Positions 19,719 to 27,390 of a stretch of 64,000 nt of DNA are shown piece after piece. The first letter of the stretch is position 1. Every line of letters begins with the position of its first letter. The stretch spans positions 1 to 64,000 of the forward strand of contig CACORA010000006.1 of NCBI GenBank assembly GCA_902629495.1, in the 5' to 3' direction. Below the pieces are notes generated by a model. The model was not told the DNA's origin and did no database searches. It worked only from the letters and a program-made list of their open reading frames with translations. The DNA is from Planctomycetaceae bacterium. Its GTDB lineage: Bacteria > Planctomycetota > Planctomycetia > Pirellulales > UBA1268. Both the position numbers and the translations under genes were made by a program.

Positions 19719-19830
19719 GCCAATCCCAGCCGTTGAGTCTATTGATTAAGCAAGCGTCGGTTTGTTCAACGCCCGTCAAAAAAAGATCGACACGAACGAC
19801 CGGGAAAATCGAACTGGCACACAATAACCG

Positions 19831-20907
19831 CTATGGATTAACAGGGTTGGCAAGTTGAGGGGCTTCAATCACAGCAGACCAGGCGTCGATGAGTACGGAG
19901 AGATTTGCATTTCGATCAACTGAATCAAGGGCGTCTAGTGACTTTTCAAGCAGAAACGATGCTTTTTCAGTTGGATTGCTTATCCTGCTTGCCCATCCTG
20001 CAGCTGCTTTCGCGAATGCCCCATCTTGTCCAGACGCATGGGCTACTGACAGTCGAAGCACGGTTTGAAAAAAATCAAGTGCCGTCTCAAGGACAATTTT
20101 GAGCCGAGCCCGTCTTGCCGGAGCATCCTTTCCAGCTGCTTCAACAAAGGCAAGAGTTTCTTTAGATAGCGCTACTCCATTGAGAGGAGATTGCCCCAAC
20201 AGATCTACAAGTGTGGTTCGAAAGCTAACCGCATCAGGATCGAGAAGTAGCCGTGCACGAGTCAGGCTGCCATTGGACGCGTGAGCAATGTTACGACACG
20301 ATGAGGCATCAAAAGAGTCATTTCTTAAAGCAGCCTCATGCTCCAATACACTAAAAATAATATTTGGTGAGAGTGGATGGAATCGAACAATTTGACATCT
20401 AGAGCGAATGGTTGGCAACTGACGCTCAAGTGATGTCCCAACCAGAATAATAATCGAACCATCTGGAGGTTCCTCGAGTGTCTTGAGGAGGCAGTTAGCC
20501 GCCTCAACGAGTAAAGTGTCAGCATCCAGGATAAGTGCAGCTTTTCGATGGCCAAGTGATGGCCGAAGTTTTATGCGCCAACAGAGTCCTGCTCGCATGC
20601 GATGATTTGAGTCACCAACAAAAGCTTCAATAGGAATTGATGACCGGTCTTCTGGTTTTTGAACAATATCAATGTCTGGATGACTTCCTGCTGCTGCTTG
20701 TACGCACGAGGCACAATTTCCACAGGCAATCAGTTGGGGTTGAGGTTGCTGGCAAAGAAGTGACTTCGCAAGTGTTTGAGCAAATGTAGTTTTCCCAATA
20801 CCATCTGGCCCAACAAAAAGATAGGAACCAGCAATCCGGTTTTGATGAGACGCTCTAACAAAGCGTTCGACGATGGCGTCATGTCCTTGAATATTTTGCC
20901 AACTCAT
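19831..20907 (-). CDS. holB: DNA polymerase III delta-prime subunit / clamp-loader ATPase
   Basis: A 358-residue AAA+ clamp-loader protein. Walker A is GPDGIGKTTFAQ; the zinc-binding cysteine cluster lies in LLCQQPQPQLIACGNCASC, and the sensor region reads LLKTLEEPP, typical of DnaX/HolB proteins (KTLEEPP). It loads the sliding clamp as part of the Pol III holoenzyme. The alternative, a DnaX (tau/gamma) subunit, is less likely given the short length and the position directly after tmk, the classic tmk-holB arrangement. The gap to tmk is 47 bases. Confidence 0.88.
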   Translation of the reverse strand: MSWQNIQGHDAIVERFVRASHQNRIAGSYLFVGPDGIGKTTFAQTLAKSLLCQQPQPQLIACGNCASCVQAAAGSHPDIDIVQKPEDRSSIPIEAFVGDSNHRMRAGLCWRIKLRPSLGHRKAALILDADTLLVEAANCLLKTLEEPPDGSIIILVGTSLERQLPTIRSRCQIVRFHPLSPNIIFSVLEHEAALRNDSFDASSCRNIAHASNGSLTRARLLLDPDAVSFRTTLVDLLGQSPLNGVALSKETLAFVEAAGKDAPARRARLKIVLETALDFFQTVLRLSVAHASGQDGAFAKAAAGWASRISNPTEKASFLLEKSLDALDSVDRNANLSVLIDAWSAVIEAPQLANPVNP

Positions 20908-20954
20908 AGTGATGTTTCCAAATCATACAAATGATGGGGCAGATCATAATCCTT

Positions 20955-21584
20955 TTATTGAGCCAATTCAGGGTAGTGATTTATGACTGCAGATTGAATG
21001 AGTTGACTCACTTCGGTCATTGATAGATCAGATCGTATAACTTGGATCGCTTCGGGGTGATGCGATGCTTCAGACAGGTAGCCTGCACGAAGTTTTCTTC
21101 GATACTCCTCGCCACGGTTTTCCAGTTTGTCGAGTGGGCGATTGAGTCGAGATGTCGATACATCGAGGTCGATATCGAGAACAAGCGTCAGTCCAGGAAG
21201 AAGTCCTTCTGTCGCTATGTGTCCAACTTGACGGATGCGTTCAGTGTCTAAACCTCCCGCGTATCCTTGGTAGACAATATTTGCCAAAAGATAACGATCT
21301 GAAACCACCCATTCACCACGGTCGAGTGCTGGTGAAATGATTTCGCTCACCAGTTGTGAACGGGCTGCCATGTACAGGAGCATTTCAGTGGTCGGCGCAA
21401 GGTGGATATCTTTTCGATTTAATAAGATATCCCGAATTGCCGTGCCTGCAGGTGTTGACCCAGGGTCGTGACATGTTGTCACAGTAGCTCCCTTGCGCTC
21501 TAACCACGTTACGAGAGGTTCAATCTGTGAGGACTTTCCAGATCCGTCAATGCCATCAAGTGAAATAAAGCGTGGCAAAGCCAT
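20955..21584 (-). CDS. tmk: Thymidylate kinase
   Basis: A 209-residue kinase phosphorylating dTMP to dTDP. The P-loop reads DGIDGSGKSSQ, the substrate loop is VVSDRYLLANIVYQGYAGG (family DRY motif), and LVLDIDLDVSTSRLNRP matches the LID-side helix. Length and start (ATG 21584, MALPRFISLDG) are standard for the family. It is the first gene of the minus-strand run tmk-holB-unknown-fumC, the promoter of which must lie in the gap upstream of 21584. Confidence 0.94.
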   Translation of the reverse strand: MALPRFISLDGIDGSGKSSQIEPLVTWLERKGATVTTCHDPGSTPAGTAIRDILLNRKDIHLAPTTEMLLYMAARSQLVSEIISPALDRGEWVVSDRYLLANIVYQGYAGGLDTERIRQVGHIATEGLLPGLTLVLDIDLDVSTSRLNRPLDKLENRGEEYRRKLRAGYLSEASHHPEAIQVIRSDLSMTEVSQLIQSAVINHYPELAQ

Positions 21585-22080
21585 AGAAGAAACCCATGTG
21601 TAAAGAAGAAAAATAATCTACAAAAGACAATCGTTAGAGGAGTCCTACTGGATAACAAGCTGAATGGCTAGAGGGCGGGAGGGATCAAGCAGTTGAATTC
21701 ATCTGTAGACAGGCGTGGTCAGGGAGTGGCCACGGATTGTTAGGAATCAATTGACAATACCTTTTGTTGCTTGATGAAATGGCTTATTGCCGTTTCACGA
21801 CTAGGGAAAGAAAAGAAATGCCTCAGATGGCATGATCGATTCAACTGTATCCAGTTTTCTTTTCTGTTTTTGGGCATATCACGGCTGAATGATCGTACAT
21901 TGAGGATCCGGTAACGCATTGCATTTCTTACGGATTCGCTCATTTTGATTAGTATGTTAGCGAGTCTTAGGCAAACAAACAGACGATCACCGTACCCTGT
22001 CAAAAAATGACGATACATCCTTCTTTTGAAAGGTGCGAGAATCAACTTTGCAAGGGGTGTGCGTCACAGTGGAGATGGAG
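21585..22080. other. Gene-poor interval between divergent tmk and mutY
   Basis: About 500 bases with no convincing gene. A minus-strand frame (22045 to 21740, up to 101 codons, or 92 from ATG 22018) is open but has no signal peptide, domain or convincing ribosome-binding site, and overlaps the upstream end of the mutY frame. It should contain the promoters for tmk and mutY; I could not pick one with confidence. Confidence 0.4.
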
Positions 22081-23103
22081 ATGCAATCAAAGATCCGCCA
22101 AGATGCACGCGTAAAGCCACTCCTTGCCTGGTATGAGCGTTCGAAACGGAATTTACCATGGCGGCAATCTCATGATCCATATGCAGTTTGGGTGAGTGAG
22201 ATCATGCTTCAGCAAACGCAAGTAGATCGGGTGTGCGAATATTTTATTCGCTTCATGAAGCGATTTCCTACGGTTTTGAACCTGTCACGCGCGCGAGAAC
22301 AAACAGTCCTCAAATACTGGGAAGGGCTTGGCTACTATAGGCGGGCACGGCAACTCCATGCTGCAGCGAAAGAAATAGTCAGAAAGTACGATGGCAACAT
22401 ACCAAAGACAGTTGAAACGCTGTGTGCGCTGCCCGGTATTGGTCGTTACACAGCAGGGGCCATCGCCTCGATTGCCTTTGGAGTGCAGGCGCCGATCGTA
22501 GAAGCAAACTCACGGAGAGTCATTGCGAGGCTCTATGGTTATGACGCACCGCTAGATGGTCATCGTGGTGATCAGCCAATTTGGGATCTTGCAGAACAGT
22601 TGGTGCCAGCAAAAAAACCGGGCCAATTCAATCAGGCGTTAATGGATTTAGGGGCAATGATCTGTACTCCTGACAGACCGATGTGCAGTAGGTGTCCCAT
22701 CAAAATGAAATGTTCTGCGTTTCAAACAAATCGTACCGATGTCATTCCCTTGAAGTCGAAGACTCGACAGCACAAACAGCTTTGTGAAACAGCCATTATC
22801 TTCCGGCAGAGGAACAACGTTCTCATTGAGCAGCGTGGACCTGGGGAGTGGTGGGATGGCCTCTGGGATTTTCCGAGAGGACCCCGCAGTGCACTCAAGC
22901 GTGGTCGTCAGGTGGGCGTGGTGTCATATACCGTAACCCATCACCGGGTCGAGTGTGCAATTCGAGAAATTTTTATTAGTCGACCAAGGAAACCAAGGCC
23001 TCGACAACGTTGGGTTGAGATTACGAGTTTGTCAAAGCTGGCAATGACGTCCCCCGGTCGACGAATTGCAGCAGGCTTGAGGGAAAGAAGCTCTCAGGAC
23101 TAA
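22081..23103 (+). CDS. mutY: A/G-specific adenine glycosylase
   Basis: Base-excision repair enzyme removing adenine opposite 8-oxoguanine. From ATG 22081 (GGAG six bases upstream) it has 340 residues. Visible: SEIMLQQTQV with catalytic Glu40; the helix-hairpin-helix LPGIGRYTAGAIASIAF; the 4Fe-4S cluster ligands spaced C-x6-C-x2-C-x5-C in ICTPDRPMCSRCPIKMKC; and a C-terminal NUDIX-like 8-oxoG recognition domain (RGPGEWWDGLWDFPRGPR). At the second catalytic position, where E. coli MutY has Asp138 in LDGN, this protein reads VEAN with Glu141. GTG 22033 and ATG 22075 are alternative starts. Confidence 0.92.
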   Translation: MQSKIRQDARVKPLLAWYERSKRNLPWRQSHDPYAVWVSEIMLQQTQVDRVCEYFIRFMKRFPTVLNLSRAREQTVLKYWEGLGYYRRARQLHAAAKEIVRKYDGNIPKTVETLCALPGIGRYTAGAIASIAFGVQAPIVEANSRRVIARLYGYDAPLDGHRGDQPIWDLAEQLVPAKKPGQFNQALMDLGAMICTPDRPMCSRCPIKMKCSAFQTNRTDVIPLKSKTRQHKQLCETAIIFRQRNNVLIEQRGPGEWWDGLWDFPRGPRSALKRGRQVGVVSYTVTHHRVECAIREIFISRPRKPRPRQRWVEITSLSKLAMTSPGRRIAAGLRERSSQD

Positions 23104-23170
23104 TACCAAACAGGGGTTTTTTTCTGTGGTATATTCGTCGCGTCGTTTATTCTTCTTGGGAGCTTTATCA

Positions 23171-24691
23171 ATGCGTATTCTCGTTACCTGTACCGCCCTG
23201 CTGATTTCACACGTGATGTCGACTGCGGAAGCCGCTGAGTCTCTGAAGGTGCTTCTTATTGCAGGAGGGTGTTGCCATGACTACGCCACGCAGACACAAC
23301 TCCTGAAAAAAGGTATTGAGCACAGGGTAAGAAGTCAGGTCGAAGTTGTGTATAACCCTGATACATCTACCAACGCAGTCTTTGAAATCTATGAAAAGGA
23401 AGACTGGGCAGAGGGATATGACATCGTTCTTCATGATGAATGCAGTGCGAACGTGACCGAGCATGATTACGTCAGTCGTATTCTCGCAGCACACCGAAAA
23501 GGTGTGCCGGCAGTCAATCTCCATTGTGCCATGCATTCATATCGCTGGGGTGACTTTCGGGAGCCAGTGACAGCCGGTGCCGACAATGCTGGCTGGTATG
23601 AAATGATTGGATTGCAATCCACAGGCCATGGGCCTCAAGCTCCAATCGATATTGCCTTTACGGCGAAAGATCACCCAGCAGTTCGTGGTTTCGCAGATTG
23701 GACCACCATCAAGGAAGAACTCTACAACAACATTCAAGTCATGCCGTCAGCTGTTGCACTTGCAACTGGCCACCAGATAGCAGCTCCAAAGAGGAAAAAA
23801 GGGAAGCCAGTTGATCCAAATGCCAAGCCAACAAAACAATCAGCCGTTGTAGTGTGGGCAAATGAATATGGCCCAAAACAGACACGTATTTTTAGTACGT
23901 CTCTTGGGCATAATAATGAAACGGTAGGAGATGATCGATACCTTGATATGGTTACACGAGGGCTTCTCTGGGCGTCACATAAGTTGGATAAAGATGGTGA
24001 ACCCGTTGCGGAAATCAAGCTATCGAAGTCCGAGGCGAAAATGACCTCTGATTGGGCCGGTAGTGTTTCCTTGCCCGCACAAGAACGTGGTCGCGATATC
24101 CGACTGTTTAACGGTCATGATTTTGAAGGCTGGGAGGGGCAGATAGACCAATATTGGTCTATCGATAATGCTGAGATTGTTGGTCGGAACGCATTAGACA
24201 ATAGTCCAAAAGTAAGTACCTATCTGCTTACAACAAAGTCATATCGCAATTTTCGTTTGCTTTTTGAAGGAAAATTAGTGACGAGTGAGATGCATTCAGG
24301 CGTTGCCATCTGGGGAAAGAGGTTTGAAAAAAATGGAGAGTCTGCAAGTTATCAAGGACACCTTGTCATGTTTCCCTCAAATTGGGGTTTGTTCGATCTC
24401 TATCGTCGAAATGGTATCTCTCGAGATCAGGATGGAAAGGCAAAGGCGAACGGTAAGCAGCACGAATGGAACCAGATGGAAATTCTTGCAGTGGGGAGTC
24501 GAATTCAATTGGCTGTCAATGGTAAAGCGGTTTTAGACTGGACGGATCCCAAGCCAGAGTTGTGTGGAAGTGGACCGTTGGGGTTACAACTTCACTCAAA
24601 CAAGGTGCCTCAGGAGGTTCGTTTTCGCGGACTACGTCTGGTGGAAAATCCAGAAGATATTCTTGTGACGGCTTCACCCACGCCTCAGTAA
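23171..24691 (+). CDS. Exported ThuA-domain and DUF1080 (3-keto-disaccharide hydrolase-like) protein
   Basis: A 506-residue protein with a signal peptide (MRILVTCTALLISHVMS) starting at ATG 23171, eight bases after GGGAG. Residues about 25-265 form a ThuA-like glutamine-amidotransferase-fold domain (VLLIAGGCCHDY, NLHCAMHSYRW, YGPKQTRIFSTSLGHNNET). Residues about 315-500 form a DUF1080 lectin-like domain (LFNGHDFEGWEG, LTTKSYRNFRL, SGPLGLQLHSN). Both domains are associated with secreted carbohydrate use in planctomycetes and Bacteroidetes, and DUF1080 members include 3-keto-glycoside hydrolases; the exact reaction here is not known. It stands alone between mutY and carA. Confidence 0.88.
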   Translation: MRILVTCTALLISHVMSTAEAAESLKVLLIAGGCCHDYATQTQLLKKGIEHRVRSQVEVVYNPDTSTNAVFEIYEKEDWAEGYDIVLHDECSANVTEHDYVSRILAAHRKGVPAVNLHCAMHSYRWGDFREPVTAGADNAGWYEMIGLQSTGHGPQAPIDIAFTAKDHPAVRGFADWTTIKEELYNNIQVMPSAVALATGHQIAAPKRKKGKPVDPNAKPTKQSAVVVWANEYGPKQTRIFSTSLGHNNETVGDDRYLDMVTRGLLWASHKLDKDGEPVAEIKLSKSEAKMTSDWAGSVSLPAQERGRDIRLFNGHDFEGWEGQIDQYWSIDNAEIVGRNALDNSPKVSTYLLTTKSYRNFRLLFEGKLVTSEMHSGVAIWGKRFEKNGESASYQGHLVMFPSNWGLFDLYRRNGISRDQDGKAKANGKQHEWNQMEILAVGSRIQLAVNGKAVLDWTDPKPELCGSGPLGLQLHSNKVPQEVRFRGLRLVENPEDILVTASPTPQ

Positions 24692-24758
24692 TTATTTACT
24701 CCTTCACGTCACCTGAAGGTTCGGTATCATACAGATTCCTCATTCGGAGTATGAAATC

Positions 24759-25904
24759 TTGACACAGGCTGCACTGGCACTTGAAGACGGCACCGTTTTT
24801 TTTGGTCATTCATTTGGTGCTTCTGGCACCGTTTCGGGAGAAGTGTGTTTTAACACGTCAATGACGGGGTATCAGGAGATTCTGACAGACCCTTCTTATC
24901 GGGGGCAGATTCTCACAATGACTGCTCCGCAGATTGGGAACTATGGTGTGAATCCAGATGACACTGAAAGTGGCAAATTACAGATGTCAGGATTTGTTGT
25001 TCGTGAAGCAAGTCGTATTGCCAGCAACTTTACATCTACCGGTACCCTGGATGAATATTTGGCAAAGGCTGGCGTTGTTGGCCTGACGGGTATTGATACT
25101 CGAGCGCTTGTGCGGCGGCTCCGAATTCGAGGAGCCATGACAGGGGTGCTTTCAAGCGAAGAACTTGATGCAAAAAAACTTGTTGATATGGCAACACAGG
25201 CACCTGCTTTGGTTGGCCGTGATCTTGTGCGAGAAGTTATGCCAAAAGAAGAAAACAAGTGGACACTGCCGCTGGATGAATGGGCAGAGCCGTTGCCACA
25301 GCCTTCCGAAGGTGGTGTACTTCCAGTTGCACAGGCTTCAGCAGATGGCAAGCATGTTGTTGCACTTGACTATGGCATGAAGTGGAATATTGCCCGTCAC
25401 TTGGCCAGTATTGGGTGTCGGATAACAGTTCTTCCTGGGAAAGCAACAGCTGCAGATGTTCTAGCACTCAAGCCAGACGGAGTGTTTTTGTCGAATGGTC
25501 CAGGAGATCCTGGTGCACTTGGTTATTGTGTGAACACCGTTCGTGAGTTGGTTGGTAAGCTTCCCATGTTTGGTATTTGTTTGGGGCACCAGCTTCTTGC
25601 GTTAGCCTGTGGTGCAAAGACGTTTAAGCTTGCCTTTGGCCATCGTGGAGCGAATCAGCCAGTTATGGATCTGGCAACTGGCAAGGTGGAAATTACATCA
25701 CAGAATCATGGGTTTGCGGTAGATGAAAAAACATTACCATCCGATCTTGAGGTGACTCACCGTAATCTTAATGACGGAACAATCGAAGGCCTTCGTCACA
25801 AGTCAGCTAATGCAGCAAGCGTGCAATACCACCCAGAAGCAGCTGCGGGTCCTCATGACTCAGCCTATCTTTTTGATCGATTTCGTCAGATGCTAGGGGC
25901 TTGA
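24759..25904 (+). CDS. carA: Carbamoyl-phosphate synthase small (glutaminase) subunit
   Basis: A 381-residue subunit that hydrolyses glutamine and passes ammonia to CarB for carbamoyl phosphate (arginine and pyrimidine synthesis). N-terminal CarA domain: FNTSMTGYQEILTDPSY and IDTRALVRRLR. The class I amidotransferase domain has nucleophile Cys274 in FGICLGHQ, and VQYHPEAAAG with the catalytic His and Glu. The start is the TTG at 24759, with GGAG nine bases upstream; the ATG at 24751 is out of frame and terminates after three codons with its TGA overlapping the TTG. carB is not in the window. Confidence 0.95.
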   Translation: MTQAALALEDGTVFFGHSFGASGTVSGEVCFNTSMTGYQEILTDPSYRGQILTMTAPQIGNYGVNPDDTESGKLQMSGFVVREASRIASNFTSTGTLDEYLAKAGVVGLTGIDTRALVRRLRIRGAMTGVLSSEELDAKKLVDMATQAPALVGRDLVREVMPKEENKWTLPLDEWAEPLPQPSEGGVLPVAQASADGKHVVALDYGMKWNIARHLASIGCRITVLPGKATAADVLALKPDGVFLSNGPGDPGALGYCVNTVRELVGKLPMFGICLGHQLLALACGAKTFKLAFGHRGANQPVMDLATGKVEITSQNHGFAVDEKTLPSDLEVTHRNLNDGTIEGLRHKSANAASVQYHPEAAAGPHDSAYLFDRFRQMLGA

Positions 25905-25968
25905 ACGGTTATGCCGGTTAGGTTCCTGCCGGTTGGATTGTCGGGATAGACGAAACAATCGGATTTCT

Positions 25969-25985
25969 TTGACATTGCTTGTCAA
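25969..25985. promoter_or_regulatory. Palindrome overlapping a TTGACA box upstream of the cysteine-rich protein gene
   Basis: TTGACA at 25969-25974 and its reverse complement TGTCAA at 25980-25985 are separated by five bases. TTGACA is also a perfect -35 hexamer, so a dimeric regulator bound here would block or modulate a promoter; a matching -10 (ATTGTT, 17 bases on) is weak. It lies about 95 bases before the ATG at 26081. Confidence 0.35.
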
Positions 25986-26027
25986 TGTGCCATTGTTGAG
26001 AGGAATCATGGTTTTCATCACGGTTCC

Positions 26028-26051
26028 ACCAGCGGGCACGGAACCGCTGGT
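26028..26051 (+). promoter_or_regulatory. Hairpin in the 5' leader of the cysteine-rich protein mRNA
   Basis: ACCAGCGG (26028-26035) pairs perfectly with CCGCTGGT (26044-26051) around an eight-base loop. It ends 15 bases before the strong AGGAGG ribosome-binding site at 26067-26072. It could stabilise the message or control translation; it lacks a U-tract, so it is not a terminator. Confidence 0.4.
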
Positions 26052-26080
26052 CTCCAATCATTTGTCAGGAGGCTCGCATC

Positions 26081-26626
26081 ATGAGTCGTTCGCTTTTTCT
26101 CTGCGGCATCGCCGCCGTTTTGTCGTTCGCTATCGGCTCATCAGCCGATGCTGGTTTTGGTCATCATCGTCGTCACTGTGAGCCAGGCTGTGCTGCTGAG
26201 CCCACCTGTTGTGCTGAAGACATTGGTTGCACGCAGTTTGAGCCTACATGTGCCATGGAACCTACCTGTGGTTGTGAGCCATCATGTGGGTTTGAACCCT
26301 CATGTGGTGCAGCGCCATGTTGTGCTCAGTGTCCCTGCATAAAGTATCATCACAAGCACGCTTGTCGGCATAAGCGCAAGCAAGGTTGTGGATGCTGTGA
26401 AGAACCAACCTATGAAACGGTTCTATGTGTCACAAGTCCAGAAACGTGTTGCTCAGTAGACGTGCCAGTGTGCCTGCCAATGTGCTGTCAGGGCTGTCCG
26501 TGTGAGAGTTCACGTTGCACACTTTTTGGATGTGGTCAGGTGCGCTATGACTATTGCTGTGGGTATTCAGTCATCGTCCGCTTTCAGGCCTGTGGTGACA
26601 TCCTTGTAACCTACGTAGGTTTCTAG
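26081..26626 (+). CDS. Small secreted cysteine-rich protein
   Basis: A 181-residue protein with a signal peptide (MSRSLFLCGIAAVLSFAI, cleavage near SADAG). I count 32 cysteines, about 18 percent of residues, many in repeats of the type E-P-T/S-C spaced every four to eight residues at residues about 30-75, then CC and CPC pairs. Histidine and lysine/arginine clusters follow (KYHHKHACRHKRK). The composition suggests a disulfide-cross-linked or metal-binding envelope protein; planctomycete cell walls are known to contain cysteine-rich proteins, but homology is not shown. Its leader has a palindrome, a hairpin and a perfect AGGAGG site, and a strong terminator follows, so it is a well-expressed single-gene unit. 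Confidence 0.8.
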   Translation: MSRSLFLCGIAAVLSFAIGSSADAGFGHHRRHCEPGCAAEPTCCAEDIGCTQFEPTCAMEPTCGCEPSCGFEPSCGAAPCCAQCPCIKYHHKHACRHKRKQGCGCCEEPTYETVLCVTSPETCCSVDVPVCLPMCCQGCPCESSRCTLFGCGQVRYDYCCGYSVIVRFQACGDILVTYVGF

Positions 26627-26680
26627 TCCTAAACTATTGAATTGCAGTTCATAAACAGCAATTCTCACCAGTTCAGATTC

Positions 26681-26720
26681 GAAACCGGCCGGGAGTGTTT
26701 TTTCCGGCCGGTTTCCTTTT
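26681..26720 (+). terminator. Strong intrinsic terminator after the cysteine-rich protein gene
   Basis: A perfect 12-base-pair stem, GAAACCGGCCGG at 26681-26692 with CCGGCCGGTTTC at 26704-26715, encloses an 11-base loop and is followed by CTTTTT. It lies 55 bases after the stop codon and isolates the gene from the sigma-factor gene downstream. Confidence 0.9.
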
Positions 26721-26829
26721 TAATTCTTTTGTGTAACAGATGATTCATGTTGCCGTTGTACTGACAGATGGGCAGTCAGACGTTTGTTGAGAACAAGAAT
26801 CAGGTATGTGAGTCTTTAGGATCAGAACC

Positions 26830-27390
26830 ATGTCCGCAAGAAGTGATTCCCGAGGTTGGGTGCTGGAAGCGGTTGATCTCTACGAACTTCCGTTACAGCG
26901 ATACGCTCGACGGCTTGTAGGTGATATCGATCTCGCTACAGATGTTGTCCAACATGCATTTCTGAAGCTCTGCGAGCAATCGCAAGCAAATCTTCAAGGG
27001 CGTGTTGCTCCATGGCTTTTTCGAGTCTGTCGGAATAAAGCGATTGATCACCTGCGGCATGCCGACCGGCAGCGACTCATAGGTGATTCCACTGAACAAA
27101 TTCAATCCCACTCGGAAACTGTTCATTCGACTGATGATCCAGCATCCGTTGCCGAAGCAAAAGATTTAGTTGTGCAAGTGAGGTCACTTGTGAAGACACT
27201 TCCTGCTTCACAAAGAGATGTTCTTGATCTTTGGTGTGAAGGTTTCACGCACAATGAGATCGCAGGAATTACTGATCGTTCGGCGGGGCATGTGCGAGTT
27301 CTTGTTCACCGCGGTCTCACTGCTCTACGTCGTCACCCACTCTTAAAGCCACTGCTTCCTGCACAACACGTAAGTGAGGGAAAATCATGA
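26830..27390 (+). CDS. ECF-like RNA polymerase sigma factor (sigma-70 family)
   Basis: A 186-residue sigma factor with region 2 (YARRLVGDIDLATDVVQHAFLK and APWLFRVCRNKAIDHLR, the -10-binding and melting helices) and region 4 (LPASQRDVLDLWCEGFTHNEIA, then the recognition helix GHVRVLVHRGLTALRR). Regions 1 and 3 are missing, as in ECF (group IV) sigma factors. Its TGA overlaps the ATG of the next gene (ATGA at 27387-27390), so the two are translationally coupled. The downstream protein has an anti-sigma-like cytoplasmic domain, so the pair forms a sigma/anti-sigma module. Confidence 0.9.
   Translation: MSARSDSRGWVLEAVDLYELPLQRYARRLVGDIDLATDVVQHAFLKLCEQSQANLQGRVAPWLFRVCRNKAIDHLRHADRQRLIGDSTEQIQSHSETVHSTDDPASVAEAKDLVVQVRSLVKTLPASQRDVLDLWCEGFTHNEIAGITDRSAGHVRVLVHRGLTALRRHPLLKPLLPAQHVSEGKS

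Noticed and set aside
21740..22045. 101-codon minus-strand open frame upstream of mutY
   Set aside because: Amino-acid composition and lack of any motif, plus position in a divergent promoter region, make it likely chance; described only as a gap.
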